Shown here: one piece after another, positions 27,342 to 36,542 of the stretch | Numbering within the stretch: the first letter of the stretch is position 1 | Layout of the letters: each line of letters starts with the position of its first letter | Program-made: the position numbers and the translations under genes | Notes under the pieces: model-generated | What the model saw: the letters and a program-made list of their open reading frames with translations, nothing else | Databases searched by the model: none | Told to the model about the DNA's origin: nothing | Assembly: GCA_002700285.1 (NCBI GenBank) | Contig: PACT01000024.1 | Span: 1 to 64,000, forward strand | DNA: 64,000 nucleotides | DNA from: Crocinitomicaceae bacterium | GTDB taxonomy: Bacteria > Bacteroidota > Bacteroidia > Flavobacteriales_D > Sanyastnellaceae | Direction: 5' to 3'

Positions 27342-28811
27342 CTACAACACTTCCCACCTTAGCTCGACACGTCTATTTACAGCATGTACTTCAGGGGGAC
27401 AATCTGAAAATGGATCAGAGATATTTGGACAACGTTCTACCGGGAATCTTGCGCCCATACCACGCGTGCTAACATGTTCGGCATGAACGCCTTTAGAAAT
27501 TAACCACTCCTTGAACCAAATTGCCCTTTTTTGACTCAAATTTTCATTTGAATCTGTCGTCCCCGTAACATCAGCATGGCCTTCTAACACAAGCGCGAAC
27601 TCTTGGATTTTCACAATAAAATCTTCGGCGTTATTCTCCCACCATAACTCCAATTGGTCCTCAGAGTGAGATGTAGGCGTAGATACATTTAGGTCGAAGT
27701 AGAGTGTATAGATTGGAGGATAACGAGATGGGAGACCGCTTAAATCATTCAAATCATTCAAATCAAGATCATTGATTGAATCCAGAGGTAAGAAATCCAC
27801 AGATAGCGTACCTGATGTATTGACTGCATAGGTTCTCACAACCTCCCCTTCGGCATTCATGATCCGTACAACAGTTCCTTCAATAACAGGTGACTCTATC
27901 GACCCGATTCGCATAGACAAAACCCTGCTTGAGGGAAGCTCATCTAAAGAGATGAATCCTCGAGCGTCTGTGGTATTCTCAAAAATTGTCGCACCATGGG
28001 TAAATCCTGATGGTTCTACCCATTTAACTTCCACATCCGAAACTGGATTACCATCCAAGGTTAATTCCAAATAGAATCCTGTCGCGAGGGATTCATTTTT
28101 AGCTCTTGACAAGAGATAAACGTCAAAACCTTCTGCATGTGTTCGGTTAGAACAAACATACATCTCGTCATGATTCAGAACAACCAAAGAGAGATCGTCA
28201 GAATGAGAATTGATGGGGGAGTCAAGGACAGTTGCAAATTGCCATTGCAGATGACGAGGCGCAAAAAAGATGTCAAAGTCAGTCTCATTTCTGTTGGATG
28301 CAAAATAAAATCCATCCTGAATAAACTGAGGGTAAACTTCATCAGACGTAGAATTTAATGAGACCAACGGATACGCTTTTGACCAAAGAATCGAAGTCTC
28401 AGTCTTCTGAAATCTAGGTTTTGGAAGGGTGGAGCTGATGAACAAATCGTAATCAGGAGCCCCAGGGTAAGGACGAGCTGAAATCACCGCAAGGCCACGT
28501 TTCTCATCTATAGACACATGCTGAATTTCACCGAGTTCGTCCCAAGCTTCATCTCGTATTGCGACAATCGATACTTTTTCTGGTGTTCCAGGAAGTGCAG
28601 GGTTAGACACACGAGGTGACCTCACATGCACCCCTTCCTGTTTCAGATACACGTATGAAGAATCGACCCCGAATGGCACATCATGGCCTGAGGTATTGAG
28701 AGGTGAAACAGGATGTATGGTCCAAGGATTATGTGTCTGAGCGAAAAGAGAGTCAACACAAATGAAGACTACGAAAAACGTAATAATGGAAATAAGCAGT
28801 GTGTTTCTCAT
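27342..28811 (-). CDS. Exported PD40/OmpA-C envelope protein
   Basis: A ~489-residue exported protein. The signal peptide ([21 protein letters not shown]) starts at the ATG at 28811; the ORF-track start lies 24 nt further up and would overlap the upstream gene. PD40-like strands ([51 protein letters not shown]) are followed by a small beta domain, a short Asn-Asp-Leu-rich linker, and an OmpA C-terminal peptidoglycan-binding domain ([35 protein letters not shown]). It probably links outer-membrane structures to the wall. DUF3109 lies 7 nt upstream on the same strand. Confidence 0.82.
   Translation of the reverse strand: MRNTLLISIITFFVVFICVDSLFAQTHNPWTIHPVSPLNTSGHDVPFGVDSSYVYLKQEGVHVRSPRVSNPALPGTPEKVSIVAIRDEAWDELGEIQHVSIDEKRGLAVISARPYPGAPDYDLFISSTLPKPRFQKTETSILWSKAYPLVSLNSTSDEVYPQFIQDGFYFASNRNETDFDIFFAPRHLQWQFATVLDSPINSHSDDLSLVVLNHDEMYVCSNRTHAEGFDVYLLSRAKNESLATGFYLELTLDGNPVSDVEVKWVEPSGFTHGATIFENTTDARGFISLDELPSSRVLSMRIGSIESPVIEGTVVRIMNAEGEVVRTYAVNTSGTLSVDFLPLDSINDLDLNDLNDLSGLPSRYPPIYTLYFDLNVSTPTSHSEDQLELWWENNAEDFIVKIQEFALVLEGHADVTGTTDSNENLSQKRAIWFKEWLISKGVHAEHVSTRGMGARFPVERCPNISDPFSDCPPEVHAVNRRVELRWEVL
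27742..27768. repeat. Short 9-bp tandem repeat inside the OmpA-like gene
   Basis: AAATCATTC is repeated twice in tandem with a partial third copy. In the protein it encodes the Asp-Leu-Asn-rich linker ([11 protein letters not shown]) between the beta domain and the OmpA domain. The unit length is a multiple of three, so copy changes would keep the frame. Confidence 0.7.
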
Positions 28812-28818
28812 CTCTGCA

Positions 28819-29412
28819 TTAGGACTTTCCTTCATTTTTCTTTTCCTCTGTCCAAACCTTCATTGTGGCTAACGCCTCCGCGTACCAGTTCATGCCAAAC
28901 TGACGTACAAGCGCATCTTTACAAAACTCCAATATGGTTGTTTTTCTTGCTATACCACAAGAAAGCGCTGAGTTACATATTTCCCATTTGTGGTAATTAA
29001 GGGCTGTGAAGTCAATGAGTTCTTTGACGCGAATGGGATAAAGATGACACGAAATGGGTTTTTTCCACGATATTTTCCCTTCGTTGTATGCTTGTTCTAT
29101 GCCGCATTGTACATTTCCCTTAGGAGAGATCGTTGTGTAAACACAAGCACGGCCATCAATAAGCGGTGTTTCTAAAGTGCCATCGCTTCCCATCACGAAC
29201 AGACCCTCTTCCTGGAGTACGTCAAGACCTTCCTTCCGGAGAAAAGGCTTGACATCTTCGAAAATGTCATCTAGAATCGCACACTCCTCCTCAGTGAGGG
29301 GGGCGCCACCAGATCCTTCAACACAACACGCACCCTGACAAGCAGAAATATCGCATGAGAATTGAACGTCAAAAATGTCTTCCGAAAGAAGTTTGTTTCC
29401 TACTACTATCAT
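28819..29412 (-). CDS. DUF3109 family cysteine-rich protein
   Basis: A 197-residue cytoplasmic protein of the DUF3109 family, found widely in Bacteroidota. It has a cluster of conserved cysteines: FSCDISACQGACCVEGSGGA near the N-terminus, then CVY, QCGIE, SCHLYPIRV and ICNSALSCG further on, a pattern shared with YkgJ-like zinc or iron-sulfur proteins (CxxxCC). The cysteines probably bind a metal or cluster; the reaction is unknown. It starts 49 nt away from a divergent radical SAM gene and precedes the OmpA-like gene. Confidence 0.88.
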   Translation of the reverse strand: MIVVGNKLLSEDIFDVQFSCDISACQGACCVEGSGGAPLTEEECAILDDIFEDVKPFLRKEGLDVLQEEGLFVMGSDGTLETPLIDGRACVYTTISPKGNVQCGIEQAYNEGKISWKKPISCHLYPIRVKELIDFTALNYHKWEICNSALSCGIARKTTILEFCKDALVRQFGMNWYAEALATMKVWTEEKKNEGKS

Positions 29413-29461
29413 CGCAACGAATATACGTAGTGAACGCGGTCGAACTTACTACCTTTATACA

Positions 29462-30475
29462 ATGTATTCACGTGCAATAGTTCAAGACAGATGGAGGCGA
29501 CTACGCGTACTTAATTGGAGGCGCATAATGAATATATTCAAACTTGTGCTCGGATTTAAGAAACGTAAAATGTTGGCCGGAGTGATGCCGATGGTTTTAA
29601 GCATAGAACCCACTACGTCATGTAATTTACGTTGTCCGGAATGTCTTTCGGGGCTTAGAGGTTTCTCAAGACCTACTGGAATGGTTGAGTTAAAGATGGT
29701 CGAAAACATCATGGCGCAAATGGGTAAATGGCTCGTATATGTCAATCTGTATTTTCAGGGAGAACCCTATATACACAAAGGGATGGACGATTTGGTGCGA
29801 GCATGTAAAAAGAATGGCGTGTACACTTCAACTTCTACAAATGCGCATCATTTAAACCCCGAAAAATCAAACGAGCTTGTGGCCTCTGGACTTGACCGCC
29901 TGATCATATCTATAGACGGGACGACACAAGAAACCTACTCGGCCTATCGCGTTGGGGGCAGTTTAGAGAAAGTTCTTGAAGGAACGCAAAACGTTATTAA
30001 AGCGCGAAAAAGTGCAAGAAGCAGAACACCATTTGTGGTGTGGCAATTCTTGGTCGTGAAACCCAACGAACATCAAGTAGAAGATATCAAAACGCTTGCA
30101 AAACATTATAAAGTTGACGAAGTGGTCATTAAAACAGCACAAATCGACGACCCCCATGATGACCACCCACTCCTCACATCCTCACCCGCTCTAAATCGTT
30201 ACAAAAAAGACCCCACATCCGGTCGTTGGAATCTTCGAAATCCCATGAAGAACGAGTGTTGGAGGATGTGGAGTGGATGCGTGGTGACATGGGATGGGAA
30301 AATCGTTCCATGTTGCTTCGACAAAGACGCCACACACGAAATGGGAACGGCAAATGACATCGAAACGGTTTGGTCAGGTAAAGAATATGCACATTTCAGG
30401 AAGGACATATTCTCAGATCGCAAGGCTATAAAAATGTGTACAAATTGCTCAGAAGGGACAAAAACATATGCATAG
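29462..30475 (+). CDS. Radical SAM / SPASM-domain protein
   Basis: A ~337-residue enzyme with a radical SAM core and a C-terminal SPASM-type cluster domain. The [4Fe-4S] motif is C-x3-C-x2-C in TTSCNLRCPECLSG (Cys54, 58, 61 from this start). The SPASM cysteines are in CWRMWSGCVVTWDGKIVPCC and MCTNCSEG. Relatives modify peptides or carry out sugar/cofactor chemistry; no precursor peptide gene is seen nearby. The ORF-track start (29375) overlaps the divergent DUF3109 gene; ATG 29462 or 29528 is more likely, and I use the former. Iron-sulfur protein, cytoplasmic. Confidence 0.88.
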   Translation: MYSRAIVQDRWRRLRVLNWRRIMNIFKLVLGFKKRKMLAGVMPMVLSIEPTTSCNLRCPECLSGLRGFSRPTGMVELKMVENIMAQMGKWLVYVNLYFQGEPYIHKGMDDLVRACKKNGVYTSTSTNAHHLNPEKSNELVASGLDRLIISIDGTTQETYSAYRVGGSLEKVLEGTQNVIKARKSARSRTPFVVWQFLVVKPNEHQVEDIKTLAKHYKVDEVVIKTAQIDDPHDDHPLLTSSPALNRYKKDPTSGRWNLRNPMKNECWRMWSGCVVTWDGKIVPCCFDKDATHEMGTANDIETVWSGKEYAHFRKDIFSDRKAIKMCTNCSEGTKTYA

Positions 30476-30594
30476 AAAAGTCACCAAATCAGGGTGCTAC
30501 AAGAAAAAAAATAACATTTGTCACAACCCAACTAATTATAATCTTTATCTTTAATAGCGTATTTAACGAATTATATCATTGTATTTTATCATTT

Positions 30595-33498
30595 ATGATG
30601 CATCGGCTATCCATCATTCTCTACATATCTATTATCTCCATTCACGTGAGTTTTGGCCAGAGTACATCAACCAAATCCTATACACTCGCTGAAAAAGGTA
30701 ATTTTGAAAAAGCACGTGAAAAAGCAATTGCGCTTTTAGAAAAAGACCCACGCAATGCGCTGGCTAAATTCTCTTTGTCCTGGGTGCTAAAACAGACCGA
30801 CTCAACTCCGACTCACCAAGCATACCTACTTGCATGTGAAGCTTTAGCTGACTTTCAGGAATCCTCAAGCGACAAGCAAAAAGCGGTATGGCGTGAATTG
30901 CCCTTTTCCAGCAATGAAATAATCACACTCATTGAAGCCTTGGCTAATAAAGTATCATTGGAGGCGTTAGGAAGTAATCAAGAAAGTCTATGCGCTACGT
31001 TTTTACAATTGTATACAAAAGCCACACCCACGGATCGTGCATTGGTAGAGCAGCATCTTTATACAATTGCATTTGAGGCGGCAACTTCTAAAGGCAGTTC
31101 ACAAGCATATTCTTCATTTATCTCAACACATCCAATGGCTCCTCAAGTTACGGAAGCATATGCATTAAAAGACCGCATTGATTTTACAAATGCACAAGAG
31201 ACAAACACATTAGAAAACTGGGAGTCATACATCAATGAACACCCCAATTCTTTATATATCAATCAAGCACAAAAAATGCTGCATGTGGTGGCATTTGAAG
31301 AAGTCCTTGAAGAACATCAGGTCTGGGCATATGAGGCTTTTATCAACACCTATCCAGAAGCGTTACAAATCGACAATGCAAAACGAAATAGAGACCGTAT
31401 TGAATATGATGTAGCTGCTCAAATCAACACAATAAATGGTTGGATACATTTTCTACACACTCACCCAGAAAGTGAAATCTTCGAAGAAGCTCATGACCAA
31501 TTGGGAGATTTGAGGTACTTGAAATTTACTGAAAACAGTTCAACTTACGGAATGTGGAGCCTGCTAAATGAACATCCAGAAAATGTAAATTATGCGCGAA
31601 TAGTAGACCACTTAATTGATCTTGCTTTGGCTCAGAAAAATGACGACTTGCTTTTACAAGCGTTACAAATAGTGCCCGAAAGTTATGTTTTATTCATCTT
31701 AAATTCTGCACTTGAGCACTACAGTTGGCAAGGTGAAGAATCACATATCGAGGTGTATTTAGACCGTTACGAATCCCATTTAATTGACTACCCTGACATG
31801 CGTCAAAAGGCGAATGAACGATTAGAAACATACGCTTCTGCATATACTTATAATGATTTCTCCAGTGAACTACAAACTCGGAACGCGGTGTTTGACCCTA
31901 CGTATCTAAAGTTTCTTCAATCATACAAAGCATACACTTGGCACTTAGATGAATTTCACAGTCTGATGAATGACGACCCCACGGGAGTCGAAAAATACCT
32001 TAACGACGTTCAAGATTTTAAAATAAACAACCCTTGGATAGACGAACTCTACACACTTTTCAATGATCAATCTCGTACGCAGCAAGCACACTCCATTTCC
32101 TCCACTGTAAATACCGAAAATTCTGAAATCTCCCCTGTCCCCTCTGCAAATGGAAAGCATTTGTATTATTGTCTACACACAGATGCTGAACGTGTTTATG
32201 AAGACATTTATAGAGCGGATTATATAAATGACACTTGGCAAGCACCCGTTCCAATCTCCGAGTTAAATACAGCTGAATACAACGAGGCCCCATTAAATAT
32301 TTCAAGTGACGGGACTGAAATGATTATGTTTAACAGTGGGAGTATTCAGGTTTCTCAAAAAGATATTGATGGGTGGGGGGCGTCAGAACCAGTCGATGAA
32401 ATAAACATTAGTGAATGGAATGCGGACGCACAATTGGTCAGTACAAAAGAAGCAATCATATTTGCATCCAGAATAAATGAGGATGTCAATTTATTTGTAG
32501 CCTTAAAAGACAACAATGGCATAATTAGTGAGCCCATGAATATGGGGGCCGTATTAAATACCTCAGGAATGGAACGAAGTCCATTTCTTCATCCTGACAT
32601 GAAATCTTTGTACTTTTCCTCTGATGGTCATGGCGGATTTGGAGGGAGGGATGTCTTTGTCAGCAAACGACTGCATGACTCATGTTGGACATGCTGGAGC
32701 AAACCTGTCAACATGGGTAAACAAATTAACTCTATCTCAAACGACTGGGGCTTTAAGATTTCTACGGATGGTGAAAAGGCATATTTCTCTAAATCTGGAA
32801 ACGTGGAAAACAAATACGATGAAGACATTTATGAGATCACGCTTCCAGAAGAAAGGAGGCCAGATCTTGTGGCAACTGTAGAAGGCTATGTGCTTGACCG
32901 TTATTCTCAACCTTTAAAGGCAAAGATTATATGGGAAGATCTAGAAGCAAATGAAATTATAGGGGAAGCAAACACAGATCCATCAAATGGACATTATTTT
33001 ATTGTATTACCTACAAGCAAGATTTATGGATATTTTGTAGACTCCGAAGGTTATTATCCAGTATCCTCTAGTGTCGATTTGAGAGAACAAAGTAAATTCA
33101 TCACTGTAGATGAGGATGTAGACATGGTATATGTTGAGGATGTTCTTGTAGGAGACCAAGAGGTGTCTATTCCTATAAATAACATTTTCTTTGAAAACGG
33201 ATCAAAAGAACTGTTAACCATCTCAAATGCGGAACTGGAACGATTGGCGGAATTTATTTTAGATCACCAAATAGGCGTGATGCTTTCCGGTCATACCGAC
33301 AATGTCGGTTCAGAAGAGAGCAATCAAATTCTTTCTGAACAAAGAGCTTTATCTGTTAAAAATGTACTGATTGACTTGGGGTGCCCAGACGACTTACTCG
33401 ACACCCAAGGTTTTGGAGAATCTCTTCCTGTCACAGACAATGAAACAGCAAAAGGGAGGCAAACAAACCGACGTGTAGTCCTCACCATTTCAAAATAG
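30595..33498 (+). CDS. PorE-like TPR-PD40-CRD-OmpA envelope protein
   Basis: A ~967-residue exported protein. The ORF-track extension upstream has no homology; the ATG at 30595 starts a clear signal peptide (LSIILYISIISIHVSFGQ). Residues 20-530 are helical tetratricopeptide-like repeats (AEKGNFEKAREKAIALLEKD; later repeats of xFxxxHP-like helices), then PD40 strands (YFSSDGHGGFGGRDVFVSKR), a carboxypeptidase-regulatory-like domain (EGYVLDRYSQPLKAKI), and an OmpA C-terminal domain (LSGHTDNVGSEESNQILSEQ) that should bind peptidoglycan. This four-part order is that of the type IX secretion component PorE, but here there is no lipobox and the repeat part is larger. It may serve T9SS or envelope anchoring. 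Confidence 0.78.
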   Translation: MMHRLSIILYISIISIHVSFGQSTSTKSYTLAEKGNFEKAREKAIALLEKDPRNALAKFSLSWVLKQTDSTPTHQAYLLACEALADFQESSSDKQKAVWRELPFSSNEIITLIEALANKVSLEALGSNQESLCATFLQLYTKATPTDRALVEQHLYTIAFEAATSKGSSQAYSSFISTHPMAPQVTEAYALKDRIDFTNAQETNTLENWESYINEHPNSLYINQAQKMLHVVAFEEVLEEHQVWAYEAFINTYPEALQIDNAKRNRDRIEYDVAAQINTINGWIHFLHTHPESEIFEEAHDQLGDLRYLKFTENSSTYGMWSLLNEHPENVNYARIVDHLIDLALAQKNDDLLLQALQIVPESYVLFILNSALEHYSWQGEESHIEVYLDRYESHLIDYPDMRQKANERLETYASAYTYNDFSSELQTRNAVFDPTYLKFLQSYKAYTWHLDEFHSLMNDDPTGVEKYLNDVQDFKINNPWIDELYTLFNDQSRTQQAHSISSTVNTENSEISPVPSANGKHLYYCLHTDAERVYEDIYRADYINDTWQAPVPISELNTAEYNEAPLNISSDGTEMIMFNSGSIQVSQKDIDGWGASEPVDEINISEWNADAQLVSTKEAIIFASRINEDVNLFVALKDNNGIISEPMNMGAVLNTSGMERSPFLHPDMKSLYFSSDGHGGFGGRDVFVSKRLHDSCWTCWSKPVNMGKQINSISNDWGFKISTDGEKAYFSKSGNVENKYDEDIYEITLPEERRPDLVATVEGYVLDRYSQPLKAKIIWEDLEANEIIGEANTDPSNGHYFIVLPTSKIYGYFVDSEGYYPVSSSVDLREQSKFITVDEDVDMVYVEDVLVGDQEVSIPINNIFFENGSKELLTISNAELERLAEFILDHQIGVMLSGHTDNVGSEESNQILSEQRALSVKNVLIDLGCPDDLLDTQGFGESLPVTDNETAKGRQTNRRVVLTISK

Positions 33499-33503
33499 AA
33501 CTT

Positions 33504-35423
33504 ATGATGATACGGATATTTTTACTAACGATATTACTGAGCTTGGTTTCTTTTTTAGGCTATTCTCAAAACAACCGTGGAAAGGCAGAAAGACCTCCTT
33601 GGCTTTCAAAAACATGGATAGAGAGAACGTATCCTTCTGATGATTTTATTTCTGTGATTGACAGTATTTCTATCAAAAAAATGAATGCTGTTGAAATTGG
33701 TGAAACCAAGGTTTTGTTAGATAAAAATCTTAAAGAAGAATTGGCGAGTCTGATATCCGTCAAAATAAATACAGTCACAGATCAACAAACACGACAAGAT
33801 GACAATTGGGAAGATGACAAACACACCGTCAAAACGTCCACTGCATTTACGGAGAAACTGAACATTACGGTTTCAGCATCGTTTCAATTTAAATTTAAAA
33901 AAGATTTCGCGGACAAACGCTATCAATTTGCATTGAGAGTCATTGACCGAAGTGTCAGTGCAACTGTGCTTATCGATAAAGCGGAAGGCCTATTAAAAAA
34001 CTGTATTGCAGAGGTTGAAGTGTCCATTGCAAGTAAGAGTTCGGCATCTTTATTCGACTATGAAAATAAGCTCGATGTTGCGCAACAATATTGGGGAAGT
34101 GCAATTTGGCTCGATCCAGATGTGAATCACACAAAATATTCAGAATTGGCCGTGGACTTGAGCAGATATATTCAACAAGTCAAAGAAATGGACTCAGAGA
34201 AGAAGCTGAAAGAAGATCAAGGGAGGGTCATCGCATTTATGCAAGAAGACAATTATTCAAGTGCCGTTAAACTGGTACTCCAATTGAAGATTATTTATAA
34301 AAACAGAGAAGAGATTCAGGATTTACTGCAGAATGTAAATACCCAATACAGACAATATGTTCTTGAAATCAACAACCGAGAAAGAGATAGCCCCCACTAT
34401 TGCATCGAAGTCATGGGAGATTTTCTCAGTTATTTCCCTGAAGACGCGATCGTTTTGTCTTCGCTTCAAAAACTTGAAGGAGATCTCTTTGCAAAAGCAA
34501 TTTACGAAGCAGAATTAGCAATCAGAGAAGAAAACCTCAGCTTGGCCCTCAAGATGGAACGTAATCTTGATAAGATTAGGATTGTTGACTTACAAAAATA
34601 CGAGCGAGTAAAAAGAGATTTAAAAGAGCTCAGACGAAAAGTAGTCGTCAAATCACTCGATAAAAAATGGCTAGACAAACAGTACACGGACGGTTGGAGC
34701 ACGGTCCAAAAATTGATTGCTGACAATGCCATTCTGCTTGAAGATGAACAAATCATGTCATACCGAAAAAAATTCGGAAAGAAATGTAAAAAGTTGGATA
34801 TGTCAAATGCACGTGATCAAATGCCACATCAGTTTTCGGCTTCTTTTGGCGCTGAGTTTCGGTCCAACCCCACTGAAGCCAGTAACATTTTCACAGCACA
34901 ACCAGTGTACGAGGTAGTTTCTGGCTACACGGCGTATACAGGCGCCATCTATCTGAGACGCATCAAAGAGGTCTCGATTGTCACGAAGGGTGAAAGAAAA
35001 TTAGACAAGTCGAAGTCCAATCTAATCGGATTAAAATACAGCCACTTAGATTTCACAACGAACCGGATGATCACTGATTCTGAATATAATTCCATGCATA
35101 CATACGAAGATTCTGAAGGGTGGGAAATTAGCTTAGATATGTACCGCAATGATTTTTGGCACTTCGGCGTGGGAATGAGAAATAATGGAGCCTTTTCTAC
35201 AAACATCGATTTTTCAGAAAGCAATTACTTTACAACCTTTGGTATTCAAATTCCTTTTAAGGGTAAGCGAAGTTGCATTGCATTTAAAGCTGATTCATGG
35301 TTGTACCAATCCACAAAGAGTGATTTGTTCTTCCAACTAAGTGGTGGGATTGTATGGAATCCGCTTTTTGGACGAATAGTGGAGAATCGAAAGTCCATCT
35401 CAAATAAATACAAATCGTTTTAA
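33504..35423 (+). CDS. Exported LPP20-like protein of unknown function
   Basis: A 639-residue protein with a signal peptide (LLTILLSLVSFLGYSQ). The segment after it (PPWLSKTWIERTYPSDDFISV, followed by a helix rich in Lys/Glu and alternating beta strands to about residue 150) recalls the LPP20 lipoprotein fold, but this is a weak match. The middle (about 170-430) is charged and helical, probably coiled-coil; the C-terminal ~190 residues look beta-rich and may form a membrane barrel or sheet. It begins 5 nt after the PorE-like gene, so the two are probably made together as an envelope complex. No known domain is certain. Confidence 0.6.
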   Translation: MMIRIFLLTILLSLVSFLGYSQNNRGKAERPPWLSKTWIERTYPSDDFISVIDSISIKKMNAVEIGETKVLLDKNLKEELASLISVKINTVTDQQTRQDDNWEDDKHTVKTSTAFTEKLNITVSASFQFKFKKDFADKRYQFALRVIDRSVSATVLIDKAEGLLKNCIAEVEVSIASKSSASLFDYENKLDVAQQYWGSAIWLDPDVNHTKYSELAVDLSRYIQQVKEMDSEKKLKEDQGRVIAFMQEDNYSSAVKLVLQLKIIYKNREEIQDLLQNVNTQYRQYVLEINNRERDSPHYCIEVMGDFLSYFPEDAIVLSSLQKLEGDLFAKAIYEAELAIREENLSLALKMERNLDKIRIVDLQKYERVKRDLKELRRKVVVKSLDKKWLDKQYTDGWSTVQKLIADNAILLEDEQIMSYRKKFGKKCKKLDMSNARDQMPHQFSASFGAEFRSNPTEASNIFTAQPVYEVVSGYTAYTGAIYLRRIKEVSIVTKGERKLDKSKSNLIGLKYSHLDFTTNRMITDSEYNSMHTYEDSEGWEISLDMYRNDFWHFGVGMRNNGAFSTNIDFSESNYFTTFGIQIPFKGKRSCIAFKADSWLYQSTKSDLFFQLSGGIVWNPLFGRIVENRKSISNKYKSF

Positions 35424-35478
35424 ATCCATCTATTGTAAAGCATACAAGGACGCTTGGGAGGAGTGATTTGAAGAACAA

Positions 35479-36513
35479 ATGTTCAAGAGTAAAGAGAAAG
35501 AAACGTTTCCAGGTGGACACAGATACAAAGCGCTAATCCCCACAATGATGGGATTAGGAGCAATCCTCTATTTATATGGAGATGACCTTATGATGCTACG
35601 TGACATTGAGTTTTCGCAAAGGTCTGCTTGGGCGCTTGTTGCTGCAATCGGACTGGTAGCGATGAGAGATCTTGCATATATGGCTCGTGTAAAAATTCTT
35701 TCAATGGGGCAATTTGATTGGCGGTGTTCACTCCGTGTTGTATTGCTTTGGGAATTTGCATCCGCCATCACGCCGTCCGTCATCGGAGGGAGTCCCATTG
35801 CCATTTTCATTATGCAACGTGAGGGGATGACCCTTGGAAGAAGTGTTGCAACTGTACTCGCGACATCATTCATGGATGAATTGTTTTACGTTTTTGTCGT
35901 ACCCATATTCGTTTTTGCAGTCGGAACTGAGGTCTTTATTCCAGAGGGGTTAAGCGAAACGGCACAGTTGAGTATCCAATCCATTTTTTGGACTGGATAT
36001 TCTATTCACTGCGTATTAACGCTATTGATTTTGTTTGTTTTATTTCTCCGTCCAAAAAGGACTCGGGAAATTTTCTTGATGTTATTTAGAATGAGATGGT
36101 TGAGGAGATGGAAGCTTTGGGCAGAAACATTGACAAACGAATGGATGCGTGCATCTGAAAGCTTGAAAGGCGCAACGAAAATGATCTGGTTAAAGACGTT
36201 GGGCGTCACTTTTGTGAGCTGGACCTCAAGGTTTTTAATACTCAACGCCGTCTTGTATATTTTCTTTGACTCGGTCCTAAATCTCGAGGTCTTTGCAAGA
36301 CAGTTGTCACTTTGGATTGCGATGATCGTCAGCCCTACACCTGGCGCTTCTGGGATTGCAGAGTTTTCCCTACCTATCTTCATGCAAGGCGTTGCTGTAG
36401 TGGGAGGTGTATCGGTCCTTGTTTGGAGAATACTCACCTATTTCATCTATCTCATTATCGGCTCAATTTTACTTCCGAGATGGATGGTTAAAATCAATCC
36501 TAAATCTTCGTAA
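35479..36513 (+). CDS. UPF0104 / LPG-synthase transmembrane-domain (flippase-like) protein, paralogue 2
   Basis: A 344-residue membrane protein with about eight segments, a distant relative of the gene at 25.9 kb. Family blocks are WEFASAITPSVIGGSPIAIF and IVSPTPGASGIAEFSLPIFM (Pro-Gly-rich re-entrant motif). It also lacks the aminoacyltransferase domain of MprF. A GGGAGGAG-like Shine-Dalgarno lies about 15 nt upstream, unusually strong for this genome. A basic hydrophilic N-terminus precedes the first segment. Lipid or polyprenol-linked transport is suspected from the family only. Confidence 0.83.
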   Translation: MFKSKEKETFPGGHRYKALIPTMMGLGAILYLYGDDLMMLRDIEFSQRSAWALVAAIGLVAMRDLAYMARVKILSMGQFDWRCSLRVVLLWEFASAITPSVIGGSPIAIFIMQREGMTLGRSVATVLATSFMDELFYVFVVPIFVFAVGTEVFIPEGLSETAQLSIQSIFWTGYSIHCVLTLLILFVLFLRPKRTREIFLMLFRMRWLRRWKLWAETLTNEWMRASESLKGATKMIWLKTLGVTFVSWTSRFLILNAVLYIFFDSVLNLEVFARQLSLWIAMIVSPTPGASGIAEFSLPIFMQGVAVVGGVSVLVWRILTYFIYLIIGSILLPRWMVKINPKSS

Positions 36514-36542
36514 CTTTACTAACCGCTAACAAGAAAACAATT

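Noticed and set aside
29375-29461. 29-residue N-terminal extension of the radical SAM protein
   Set aside because: It overlaps the divergent DUF3109 start and holds no family sequence.
30436-30594. 53-residue N-terminal extension of the PorE-like protein
   Set aside because: The sequence overlaps the end of the radical SAM gene and a clear signal peptide starts at 30595.
30476-30594. Riboswitch or attachment site in the AT-rich gap before the PorE-like gene
   Set aside because: No stem-loops, direct repeats or tRNA remnant seen; plain AT-rich leader.
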